Below, piece after piece: positions 18,486-27,037 of a stretch of 64,000 nt of DNA (position 1 is its first letter; each line of letters opens with the position of its first letter). The notes under the pieces were generated by a model that did no database searches, was not told the DNA's origin, and saw only the letters and a list, made by a program, of their open reading frames with translations. Source of the stretch: Planctomycetota bacterium (GTDB taxonomy: Bacteria; Planctomycetota; UBA1135; UBA2386). A program made the position numbers and the translations under genes. The stretch covers positions 1-64,000 of the forward strand of contig BJHM01000009.1 in the NCBI GenBank assembly GCA_014192625.1. The letters run 5' to 3'.

Positions 18486-19786
18486 CGAACTTCCTCCACC
18501 GGCAACAATGCGTAGTCGTGATCCAGCCACAGCGAGTTGGCCGCTGCCACCACTTGCTCACGCGAGACCGCTAGATACGAGGCAATGCGCTGCTGCGGGT
18601 CCTGATCATTTTCGAGCAGCCACTGGCCCGCGGTAAACGACAGCCGCGATGCAAGCGAATCGTCAATCGCCGCAATCGCGCCGGTGATCGTTGCGATCAC
18701 CGTGGTCAGTTCTTGATCCGAAAAGCGTCCCGCACGCAGTTCATCGAGTTGCCGAAGCGACTCGGCGGCCACCGCCTCGACTTTGCTTGATTCACAGCCA
18801 CTCTGCACCAGCACGATGCCCTTGTGAATATCACTGCTGGTACTGGCGGAGTAGCACAGCGAGAGCCGTTCGCGCACTTCTCGAAACAGTCGGCTGTGCG
18901 TGCCGCCGCCCCACAGCGACAACATGGCCTGCAAGGCGCAGTGTGAGGCCACGTTGTCGGCCACCGGAGCACGCAGGATGAGCACCAGCTTTGCCTGCAG
19001 CATTGGCGCATGCTCGCGCACCCTAACGACCGCGCGGGGTGTCAACTGCAGGGTCTTCGTTAGCGGTTTTGCCAACACTGTGGGCAACAACGAAAGCAAA
19101 TCTCCTACTGCGTTCGGAACATCCTCCGGCAGTGCGCCCATAGCCACGCAAAACCGCCGTCCGTGCTGCATAAAATCCGTCAACATCTGCGCTGGCTGCG
19201 CCGGATCAAGTGCGGCGATCGCCGCCTCGCCGCCGTGATCAAGAATCGCATAGGGCTCGCCTGCGCAAGCCAACGAAACCGCCTGCTGCCGCGCAAACAA
19301 ACCCTTGTCGTCGAAGATCGAACGCGATTCCGCCAGGAACTGCGCACGTTCGCGCTCGAACAACTCTGCCGGGAAGTTAGGCAGTCGCATGCGCGCATGC
19401 AGCGTCAGTTCCTTCAACAACGCCAGCGTGTCGCCAAACTGATCCGGACGACCTGGCAAAAACTCGCCCGCAACCGCCTCGGCCTGCAATCGCATCACGG
19501 CAGTCTCGCAATGCTTGCCTACCAAAGGCCCTGTGGACGCGCCGTAGAGCGACTCGCGTGCGCGCGCGAGCGACGGCCGGTCAGGGTAGCGCTTTGACCC
19601 GTGCTGCATGAGCGCCGGCAGGATTGCACGTGCCGCCATGGAATCATCAAGCGGCCGCTGCATCACAATCACCAAGCGGAACGTCTTGAAGCGTTGGTCG
19701 CGCCGGAACAGCAGTGGGCAACCATGCACCATGCGCGCTTCAAATCCAGCGAACCTATTATGCAGATCTTCCACAGCAGCGATCAT
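18482..19786 (-). CDS. M16-family peptidase-like protein without zinc site (YmfF-like)
   Basis: The fold and length (434 residues) match the M16 family, and the C-terminal half has typical features such as GTHSRLFREVRERLSLCYSA, but no HXXEH motif is present. It is probably the non-catalytic partner of the next gene. The start is uncertain: the ATG at 19786 gives the longest form, while the ATG at 19732 (MVHGCPLLF) fits the usual family N terminus. Confidence 0.82.
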   Translation of the reverse strand: MIAAVEDLHNRFAGFEARMVHGCPLLFRRDQRFKTFRLVIVMQRPLDDSMAARAILPALMQHGSKRYPDRPSLARARESLYGASTGPLVGKHCETAVMRLQAEAVAGEFLPGRPDQFGDTLALLKELTLHARMRLPNFPAELFERERAQFLAESRSIFDDKGLFARQQAVSLACAGEPYAILDHGGEAAIAALDPAQPAQMLTDFMQHGRRFCVAMGALPEDVPNAVGDLLSLLPTVLAKPLTKTLQLTPRAVVRVREHAPMLQAKLVLILRAPVADNVASHCALQAMLSLWGGGTHSRLFREVRERLSLCYSASTSSDIHKGIVLVQSGCESSKVEAVAAESLRQLDELRAGRFSDQELTTVIATITGAIAAIDDSLASRLSFTAGQWLLENDQDPQQRIASYLAVSREQVVAAANSLWLDHDYALLPVEEVR

Positions 19787-20171
19787 GCCTCTGCCGACTG
19801 CTTGTCGCTAGCAAGCAAGTCGCAACAAACACCGCCACCGCCTTGCGATATCGAGACTCGCGCGTAGAAAATGCTGACGGAACAATGCGGCCACAAGGCG
19901 GCGCGATTGCCTCCTACGCGCCCACTCCGCCAGCAAGGGAGCCCATGTGAAGTTGCTGGCGAGCCGAAGACCAATCAGCCTTCCGCAACGCTGAGGATCG
20001 CGCGGCGTTCGGCAGCTTTGGGCGATAATAATGTTCCAGCGCAAAACCCCTCTGCCATTGCCGAGGCGCCGCACCGGGATGGTGCCGATCGATGGCAAAT
20101 TTGCTGTTCGAGCTCAGTCGCCGAGGTCACATGCTGGCAACGAAGCTGCAACCGCATACGCTCGCACCGAA
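19787..20171. other. Divergent intergenic region, nothing clear seen
   Basis: These 385 bases lie between two divergent genes. Short open frames exist on both strands, but none has a credible start or a recognisable product. Confidence 0.5.
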
Positions 20172-21080
20172 ATGCTCCGACTGTTGCTACCAGTGCTGTT
20201 TTTGCTGAGCGCTTCCGCCACGGCTCAGGCGACTGAAACGCCACCCTCATCGCCGCCGCCAATATTATCGCCAACCGACACACCAGAAACACTCGAACAG
20301 CTCGCGGCCAAGGTTGAGCTTGCGCACTACCCGCTAGGTAAGCAGCCAGCAGTGACTGCGTTTGCGGCTTCCATCCTCATGCAGGAACTCGGACGCAATC
20401 AGTCCCACCGCGTGGATGCCGAACTCGAAGTGAAGTTCCTCATGTGGCAGAAGTCGGACTCACGGCCCTGGCCGCTGCTGCGCTTTCAGGTGCTCGATGC
20501 TTCAACGCGCATCGAGCAGGGACGCGACCGCAACGATTACTGGGGGCTCATCGAAGGCAAGCCGGTCGATTTGAGCGGCAAGGACTACGAGCAGGACCGG
20601 CAAGACTGCCGTCGACACCTCAAACTCGCACAGCAGATGGTGCAGTTTCTTTCTCCCGCCACGGTGCTGCGCAGCCTACAAAAGCCAAGTGCCGTGTCGC
20701 TCGGTGAACTCAAACTCGGCCGCTCGCCGAGTCCATTTGCGTGTTGGATCGTGAGCGGCGAGCTGGCTGCGTTTCCATTGCGCTCGCAACCAGGCGAGAA
20801 CGTGGCGGTGATGCTGAAGGCGTACGTAGATAAAACCAGCGGTTTGCTGACGGGGCTCTTAGTGCAGCCGACCGCCGGTGAGGACCAATCCGTCAAGGCT
20901 GGCGAGTTCCTTTATTTCTCCGAGCATGCGCCCGAAGCCGGCCGCATCGTGCCACGCACGATCACGCACTTCGACGTCACAAAAGACCAGCAGAAACTCG
21001 TGCAGCTGAAGATGACGATCACCACGCTTTTGCTTGACGGCAAGCTGAACGTCAACGACTTCGACCGGCCTGCGAAGTAG
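20172..21080 (+). CDS. Exported protein of unknown function
   Basis: The start is set at the ATG at 20172, which gives a signal peptide (MLRLLLPVLFLLSASATAQ). The mature protein is about 280 residues, mixed alpha/beta, with a Pro/Ser-rich linker right after the signal. The segment around WPLLRFQVLDASTRIEQGRD, followed later by beta strands, suggests a lipid-carrier-like (LolA-type) shape, but this is only an impression. I do not recognise a family. It stands alone on the plus strand. Confidence 0.6.
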   Translation: MLRLLLPVLFLLSASATAQATETPPSSPPPILSPTDTPETLEQLAAKVELAHYPLGKQPAVTAFAASILMQELGRNQSHRVDAELEVKFLMWQKSDSRPWPLLRFQVLDASTRIEQGRDRNDYWGLIEGKPVDLSGKDYEQDRQDCRRHLKLAQQMVQFLSPATVLRSLQKPSAVSLGELKLGRSPSPFACWIVSGELAAFPLRSQPGENVAVMLKAYVDKTSGLLTGLLVQPTAGEDQSVKAGEFLYFSEHAPEAGRIVPRTITHFDVTKDQQKLVQLKMTITTLLLDGKLNVNDFDRPAK

Positions 21081-21113
21081 CAGCGATACTTCAGTGGGGC
21101 TACTTCAGTGGCG

Positions 21114-22025
21114 CTACTTCAGCAGCGCACGCAAAGCAGCACTGGGCACGGCGCTCCGCACGACCATCTGCGTCTCGACGGGTTCTGTTTCTGGATCTGC
21201 AAACACCGTCGTGGTCGACTGCGCGATACCAACCAGGTTGCCGCATGCATCGACCACCGGGCCACCCGATGAGCCAACGGCGAACTCGCAGGTGACCTGC
21301 AAAAACGTGAGGACGCGCGCTTTTTGGTCCACTACTTTTTTGTGACCGACTGGTGCGGCTTCAGGGTCCACAAGAGGTGCCATACCCGGTGCGGCGGAGC
21401 GCACTACATAGCGGCGCGCAATCAGCCCTTCACTGAAACTGGCAAACAAATGATCGGGATTGGACAGGCACCAGATGCGTTCGCCGGCACAAACATCCAA
21501 CCGCAACGGCAACGGCAGAAGGTTGGTGGCCGTGCATTGCAGCAGAGCCACATCCGCCGCGCGATCCGCGGCGAGCACGCTCGTCACTGGCCAGACATTG
21601 CCGGCCCAATCGGCAACCACAAGGCAGGCTGCTGGCAATCCCGAGTCATCCTCGAGCAAGTGGTAGCACGTGGCTATGACACCCGCTTTGCCAACGGCAA
21701 AGCCTGACGACGCAGTGAAGTGAAAATCATGACAATCTTTGCACTCATAGTAGTGCCCCACCACCAACGTGCTGCGGCACAAGCGCGCTCGCAGTAACGG
21801 CGGCGCCAACGGTTCTTTCACGACGGGCGCAAATGCCAGTTCGCAACGGCGGCCATCACAGTCTTTCGCCAACTCGGAGACCGTATGCAGTTCGCCCTTG
21901 CCGCGCAGTTCTTCACACCGCAGTTCGATGCTTATCAGCAACGCCTCATCGTCGATGACAACATCCGACCAAGCCTGCGCCGAGAGCAGGCCAGACATGA
22001 CGCACAGAACCAACGCTTTACGCAT
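21114..22025 (-). CDS. Exported trypsin-like serine protease with a CXXCH motif
   Basis: The 303-residue product has a signal peptide and a full S1C-type triad: H122 (ATCYHLLED), D158 (RAADVALLQ) and S253 (VGSSGGPVVD). No PDZ domain is present. Just before the protease fold lies C95-K-D-C98-H99, which has the form of a c-type heme attachment site but may instead bind zinc or form disulfides. It is the last gene of a minus-strand group behind the sugar transporter genes, 18 bases after the permease, so co-transcription is likely. Confidence 0.8.
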   Translation of the reverse strand: MRKALVLCVMSGLLSAQAWSDVVIDDEALLISIELRCEELRGKGELHTVSELAKDCDGRRCELAFAPVVKEPLAPPLLRARLCRSTLVVGHYYECKDCHDFHFTASSGFAVGKAGVIATCYHLLEDDSGLPAACLVVADWAGNVWPVTSVLAADRAADVALLQCTATNLLPLPLRLDVCAGERIWCLSNPDHLFASFSEGLIARRYVVRSAAPGMAPLVDPEAAPVGHKKVVDQKARVLTFLQVTCEFAVGSSGGPVVDACGNLVGIAQSTTTVFADPETEPVETQMVVRSAVPSAALRALLK

Positions 22026-22043
22026 AGCAGATCCTTTGCTCGA

Positions 22044-22979
22044 TCAGCGCGACCGCCAACGGTCGATCGCCACGGCGCCAACGATGATCACCCCAATCAG
22101 CACGTCCTGCACATGGTCCGGCACGTTGGTCAGCGTGCAGCCATTTTTGAGCACCTGCATCATCAATGCCCCGAGCAAAGCACCCAGCAGCGAGCCTTGC
22201 CCGCCCGACAAGCTTGCACCACCAATCACGACCGCGGCGATTACCTGCAATTCGAGCCCCATCGCGGCCGTCGGCACGCCGCTTTTCAGCAGGCCAAACT
22301 GCAACAGCCCGCACATTCCGGCACAAGCACCGCACAGCATGTAGACGAGCCACTTTGTGCGGCTGACCTTGATGCCACTCAACGCCGCCGCCTGCTCGTT
22401 GGAACCAATCGCGATTGCATGCACGCCAAACACCGTCCGGCGCAGCACGAAGCTCAGCAGTATGGCAACCAGCAGCACGAGCCAGACGGCCTTGCCAACC
22501 ATCAGCCAGGCGGGTTCGGGGAGATTGCGCACCAGGTCGGAAAGCCAGCCGGGCTCTGCTGCGATCTGCTGGTCGTTGGCAAGCCACTTGGCGGTGCCAC
22601 GCGCGATTCCCATCGTACCAAGCGTGACGATGAATGGCGCCACCGCGAGTCGCGTGATCAGAGCGCCGTTCACGAGTCCACAAAACGCGCCAAGCAAAAC
22701 GCAAACCAGCGACGCGATCCAGATCGAATGGCCATCGCGAACCAGCGCCGCCGAAGCGCAAGCGACCAGCGCGACCACCGCGCCGATCGACAGGTCGATG
22801 CCGCCCGTGATGACGACGAAGGTCATGCCGAGCGCACCGAGTGACACCAGTGTCGATTGCATCGCCACCGTGCGCAGATTGTAAACCGACAAAAACTTAT
22901 CTGGCGCAGCAACCGAGAACAGTGCGACCACAAGCAACAGCCCGAAAAACGGGCCAAAGCGTACGAACAATTGCCTCAC
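22044..22979 (-). CDS. Sugar ABC transporter permease (RbsC-like)
   Basis: The 311-residue polytopic protein belongs to the BPD_transp_2 family of ribose/xylose-type importers. Characteristic segments are FVVITGGIDLSIGAVVAL, VAPFIVTLGTMGIARG, and VIGGASLSGGQGSLLGALLG. It lies 40 bases downstream of the substrate-binding lipoprotein gene. The ATPase subunit normally found in such operons is not in the window. Confidence 0.92.
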   Translation of the reverse strand: MRQLFVRFGPFFGLLLVVALFSVAAPDKFLSVYNLRTVAMQSTLVSLGALGMTFVVITGGIDLSIGAVVALVACASAALVRDGHSIWIASLVCVLLGAFCGLVNGALITRLAVAPFIVTLGTMGIARGTAKWLANDQQIAAEPGWLSDLVRNLPEPAWLMVGKAVWLVLLVAILLSFVLRRTVFGVHAIAIGSNEQAAALSGIKVSRTKWLVYMLCGACAGMCGLLQFGLLKSGVPTAAMGLELQVIAAVVIGGASLSGGQGSLLGALLGALMMQVLKNGCTLTNVPDHVQDVLIGVIIVGAVAIDRWRSR

Positions 22980-23019
22980 GAAAAAAAGCTCCCGCTGCTC
23001 GTCCGTCGATTGATTGCCA

Positions 23020-23988
23020 TCACTTCAGCGCACTCGTGTCCGGCTCGAGCAACTCGTGCACCCGTTTCTCCTGCGCATTTTCAGGCGTGGCCAATACCAA
23101 GTCGGTGGTTTGCACCCGGACCAGCGGCTCGCCGCGCAGGTGCGCAACCATCGCCTCGACACCACGGCGCCCCATCAACACTGGATCCTGCAGCACAATG
23201 CCATGCAGATACCCGCTGCGTAAGCCATCGGCCAGCGGCTTGCTGCCATCAAACCCAACAAACTTCACCTTGCCGGCCTTGCCCGCACTCTGCAGTGCTA
23301 GCAAAAACCCGTGCGTCGTCGACTCATTAGGGCAGAACACGCCGTCGATATCCGGCTGCGCGATCAACAGCGACTCCGCAACTTGCCGCGCTTTTTCCGT
23401 GTCACCGGCATATTGCTCCTGGCTCACGATCGTGATGCCTGGATAACGCGCCATAGCCGTCAAAAAGCCCGCCTCACGCGCGGTTGTACTCGCGGACCCT
23501 TGCTGAAAGCGCAGCAGTAAAACCTTGCCTTTCCCATCGAGCAACTTCGCAAGGTGATCGCCGCCCAGTTCGCCGCCCTGCCGATTATCGGTCGCGATGA
23601 AGGCAACATGCGCGTCGCCCGCTAACGCACTATCGATCACCACCGTCGGCACCCCTGCGGCCTTGGCCTCTGCGACCACCGCCGCAAGTGCGCGTTCATC
23701 TATCGGCGCTAGCACGATGCCCTTTACGCCCGCACTGATGAAGTTCTGCACCAAGTGGATCTGCGCCTCCCGGTCACCCTCCGGCTGAGGACCGTTCCAC
23801 TGGATCTCGACACCTGCTGCTTTGGCGGCCTGCTCGGCACCAGCGTGAATCGACTTCCAATACTCATTCAGAGTGCCCTTGGGAATCACGGCGATTACCG
23901 GCTTGCCCGCGGCACCACTCTTGGTGCAGGCAGCGAGGCAAAGCCACAACAGGCATGAGGAGATAACGAGCGATGACGGCTTGCGCAT
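23020..23988 (-). CDS. Sugar ABC transporter substrate-binding lipoprotein (periplasmic-binding protein type 1)
   Basis: The ATG at 23988 gives a lipoprotein signal with lipobox LAAC (C21). The 322-residue protein has the RbsB-like fold: IAVIPKGTLNEYWKSIHAGA, the segment GIVLAPIDERAL, VVIDSALAG, and FVGFDGSKPLADGL. It would capture a sugar (perhaps ribose-like) in the periplasm and deliver it to the downstream permease. The ligand cannot be deduced. Confidence 0.92.
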   Translation of the reverse strand: MRKPSSLVISSCLLWLCLAACTKSGAAGKPVIAVIPKGTLNEYWKSIHAGAEQAAKAAGVEIQWNGPQPEGDREAQIHLVQNFISAGVKGIVLAPIDERALAAVVAEAKAAGVPTVVIDSALAGDAHVAFIATDNRQGGELGGDHLAKLLDGKGKVLLLRFQQGSASTTAREAGFLTAMARYPGITIVSQEQYAGDTEKARQVAESLLIAQPDIDGVFCPNESTTHGFLLALQSAGKAGKVKFVGFDGSKPLADGLRSGYLHGIVLQDPVLMGRRGVEAMVAHLRGEPLVRVQTTDLVLATPENAQEKRVHELLEPDTSALK

Positions 23989-24133
23989 GGCCTTTCTAGG
24001 GTGGCCTTCGGTCGTAGATCGGTCAAGGCACAGTCGGCATGGATTCCCCAATCGCAACGAGAACTAAGGTCAAACCCGATACCTGCCGAAGAATGCTGCA
24101 TCAGCCCTCGAGCTGAACTCGCAACAACCAGCA

Positions 24134-24805
24134 ATGCCCCAATCAACCCTGACGACGTTCCCGCGTGAGACTCAAATCAACGAGATCGTCCACGTTGTGG
24201 ACGACGATCCGCAGATCCAGAACTTGTTCCGCCAACTAGGCAGGCAAGAAGACTTTGCCATCGCCACCTACGACGCTGCCAAGCCATTTTTGCAGACGTT
24301 TTCGGACTCATCTCCAGGTTGTCTGGTGCTTGATCTCAACCTGCCGGACATCTCGGGGCTCGATGTCCTGCATGAACTTGCCAGCCGCAACTCAAAGGTG
24401 CCGGTAATTTTCATGAGTGGCATTGCCAGCGTCGCCGACGCGGTGCGCGCGCTCAAACTCGGCAGCCTTGACTTCGTCGAGAAGCCATTCGCGATCGCCG
24501 ACATGAGTGCCGCGATCCGTCGCGCACTCGTGGCCGATCGCACACGCCGCAAGCAAACCCGCGATACGGAGGCCTGCAAAGCCCGCATCGCAAACCTGAC
24601 CGCCCGCGAGTTTGAAGTCATGCAATTGGTTGTGATGGGCCTCGCCAACAAGACGATTGCATCCCGCCTCGATGTGAGTCCAAAGACTGTCGAAGTGCAC
24701 CGCGCGCATGTGATGCAAAAGACCATGTCCGCTTCGCTCGCCGAGCTGGTCAAGATAGCGATGGTTGCCGGTGTAACTACGCCGCCCGCGCCAGTCCGGT
24801 CCTGA
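24134..24805 (+). CDS. FixJ/NarL-type two-component response regulator
   Basis: The receiver domain has an acidic pocket (VVDDDPQ), phosphoacceptor D67 (LVLDLNLPDISG), switch Ser in FMSGIAS, and K117 (FVEKPF). The LuxR-type helix-turn-helix covers about residues 154-200 (LTAREFEVMQLV, then NKTIASRLDVSPKTVEVHRA). The pattern matches FixJ-type regulators. No histidine kinase is adjacent, so its signal is unknown. Its stop lies 4 bases before the convergent deoA stop. Confidence 0.93.
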   Translation: MPQSTLTTFPRETQINEIVHVVDDDPQIQNLFRQLGRQEDFAIATYDAAKPFLQTFSDSSPGCLVLDLNLPDISGLDVLHELASRNSKVPVIFMSGIASVADAVRALKLGSLDFVEKPFAIADMSAAIRRALVADRTRRKQTRDTEACKARIANLTAREFEVMQLVVMGLANKTIASRLDVSPKTVEVHRAHVMQKTMSASLAELVKIAMVAGVTTPPAPVRS

Positions 24806-24809
24806 AGTT

Positions 24810-26117
24810 TTAGTCCGGACGCGCAAGGATCAACTGTCGGCATCGCCGCGTGTCGCCGACTCGGATCGCAGCCCGCACCCGCAGTAGCACAAGATCTGCA
24901 TCGGCTTGCGAGCTCGCATGCACATGCGCGAGCACTTCGCCGGCAGCGGCAGGGTCGCCGACTTCCTTCGCCAGCACGATGCCAACCAGCGGATCAATCG
25001 TGTCCGAGAGTTTGCGACGGCCGCCGCCTAGGTCGGTGATCACATTGCCGATCACCAACGGGTCAATGTCCACGACATAGCCGTTATTTGCGGCCAACAC
25101 CGGGACCACAAATTTGGCCCGTCCGAGCCGATCGGGCTCATCGACAATGCGCGGATCGCCGCCCTGCAGTTCGAGGTTATGACGAAAGACCTGCTTCACT
25201 ACGCCATCCTTCAACAACTTCTCCAGCAGTGAGCGCGCGGAGCTGCGGCCAGTCTCGATCCCGGCGAGCTGCAACATGTCAGCACCGAGCACGAGCGACA
25301 GCTCCAACAAATCCGACGGCCCATCGCCGTTGAGCGCAGCAATCACTTCTGCGATCTCGAGCGCATTGCCGATGCCGCGACCACACGGGTGATCCATGTC
25401 CGTGATCCAACATGAAACGCGCAGGCCCGTGATCTTGCCGATGGCGACCAAGGACTCGCGCAGCTGCTCGGCATCTTCGGCCCGCTTCAAAAACGCGGCG
25501 CGACCTTGCTTCACATCCATGACGAGGCCATCACTACCAGCGACCAGTTTTTTGCTGAGGATCGACGCGGTGATGAGCGGGATGCTCTCGACCGTGCCGG
25601 AGATGTCGCGCGCGGCATACATCCGCCGGTCTGCGGGTGCCGAGTCGAAGGTGGCGGCGGACATGACATAGCCACATTGCGCCAGCACCGAGGTGAACTC
25701 TGCGGATGACAGGTTGGTCCGATAACCAGGGATCGCTTCGAGCTTGTCGATCGTGCCACCGGTGTGCCCCAAACCGCGACCGCTGATCATCGGGACCAGG
25801 ATGCCTGAAGCTGCCACCATCGGCGCCAGCAACAGGCTCACCTTGTCACCGACGCCGCCGGTTGAATGCTTGTCGATCTTCGGCTGCTTTAGGTGTCGCA
25901 AGTCGAACACCGTGCCTGCATCGCGCATTGCCAGCGTGAGCGACGCGGTTTCTTGCACCGTCATGCCAGACATGCAAACCGCCATCAACCAGGCGCCCAG
26001 CTGCACATCGCCAAGGCTGCCATCCACGACACCGCTGATCAGGTCGTAGATTTCATCGCGGCTGAGTTCTCCGCCATCACGCTTGTGCGCGATCAGTCGC
26101 GCCGGATGGTGCCTCAT
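24810..26117 (-). CDS. deoA: Thymidine (pyrimidine-nucleoside) phosphorylase
   Basis: This enzyme cleaves thymidine or other pyrimidine nucleosides with phosphate to the free base and (deoxy)ribose-1-phosphate. The family motif is complete: KIDKHSTGGVGDKVSLLLAP, SGRGLGHTGGTIDKLEAIPG, and later VMDVKQGRAAF. At 435 residues it has normal length. It is the last gene of the deoC-ALDH-ALDH-deoA group, 10 bases after the shortened dehydrogenase gene. Confidence 0.95.
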   Translation of the reverse strand: MRHHPARLIAHKRDGGELSRDEIYDLISGVVDGSLGDVQLGAWLMAVCMSGMTVQETASLTLAMRDAGTVFDLRHLKQPKIDKHSTGGVGDKVSLLLAPMVAASGILVPMISGRGLGHTGGTIDKLEAIPGYRTNLSSAEFTSVLAQCGYVMSAATFDSAPADRRMYAARDISGTVESIPLITASILSKKLVAGSDGLVMDVKQGRAAFLKRAEDAEQLRESLVAIGKITGLRVSCWITDMDHPCGRGIGNALEIAEVIAALNGDGPSDLLELSLVLGADMLQLAGIETGRSSARSLLEKLLKDGVVKQVFRHNLELQGGDPRIVDEPDRLGRAKFVVPVLAANNGYVVDIDPLVIGNVITDLGGGRRKLSDTIDPLVGIVLAKEVGDPAAAGEVLAHVHASSQADADLVLLRVRAAIRVGDTRRCRQLILARPD

Positions 26118-26127
26118 TACAGTCTCG

Positions 26128-26976
26128 TCATTGCGCGACCGGGTGCCACAGCGTCTTCACTTCCACGAACGGCTCGACCCAGTGCAGCGACCGCAGGCGA
26201 CTCACGTCACGAAACGCCGCAGCGGGCAGGTCGCAGTAACGCACGCGCTTCACATTGTCGGCCGCTGCCTGCGTGATCAGAGCGTCGGGCTTGCCCGCCA
26301 CCAATAGACCGTCAATGTCGCGATGCGATGCGAAGTGAATGGCCAGCTCACTGCGCAAACCGGCCAGCAGATTGATCGTGCCACCGGGAAAATCACTGGT
26401 GGCAAAAACTTCGCCAAGTGCCAGCGAAGCACATGGTGCCGATTCGCTGCACAAAGCGACCACGGCATTGCCAGAAACCAACACCGGCAAGCACAAGGCC
26501 AGCATGCCTAGTAGCGACGGGGTTTCCGGCGCGATCACGCCAACTACGCCGCTTGGTTCAATCGTGCTAAACGAAAAAAATGGCCCCTGCACGGCATTCT
26601 GCGAGCCGAGCAGGCTCTGCAACTTGTCAGGCAGACCGGCATACCAAATAGCCAGCGCGATCGAAGCAAGGACCTCCCGCTTCGCGTTCGCCTTCGTCAC
26701 GCCACTTTGCGCCAGTTCTTCGCACAACGCAGCGCTGCGCGTCTCCAGCATCTCGGCAAGGCGGTAGAGGATCTGGCCGCGCAAATACGCGGAACTGCTG
26801 CTCCACGCTTTCTGGCCGATGCGCGCAGCAAGCACTGCGTCGCGCAGGTCCTTGCGACTGCCGCGCGTCACATGAATGTGCTTTGTTTCACTTGGCTGAT
26901 AGCTGCGCGCCGACTCACTGCGCGGAAACTTGCCGCCAACGAACAGCTTGTAGGTCTTCTTCACGGGCAACGTCAT
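26128..26976 (-). CDS. Shortened aldehyde dehydrogenase-family protein without catalytic domain
   Basis: The 282-residue protein matches the N-terminal and NAD-binding part of aldehyde dehydrogenases (LFVGGKFPRSES, GVVGVIAPETPSLLGMLALC, VVALCSESAP), but it is about 200 residues shorter than usual. The catalytic Cys loop and the following domain are missing. The end, SLHWVEPFVEVKTLWHPV, looks like the C-terminal oligomerisation strand, so the middle seems deleted rather than the tail. The frame is intact, which argues for a maintained function, perhaps as a partner subunit of the full-length enzyme encoded just upstream. Confidence 0.8.
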   Translation of the reverse strand: MTLPVKKTYKLFVGGKFPRSESARSYQPSETKHIHVTRGSRKDLRDAVLAARIGQKAWSSSSAYLRGQILYRLAEMLETRSAALCEELAQSGVTKANAKREVLASIALAIWYAGLPDKLQSLLGSQNAVQGPFFSFSTIEPSGVVGVIAPETPSLLGMLALCLPVLVSGNAVVALCSESAPCASLALGEVFATSDFPGGTINLLAGLRSELAIHFASHRDIDGLLVAGKPDALITQAAADNVKRVRYCDLPAAAFRDVSRLRSLHWVEPFVEVKTLWHPVAQ

Positions 26977-27037
26977 TTATGCATCTCCTGTGGGATCCGT
27001 ATCGACATCAGCGATCTGGGAAAGCGGCTAGCGGGTT

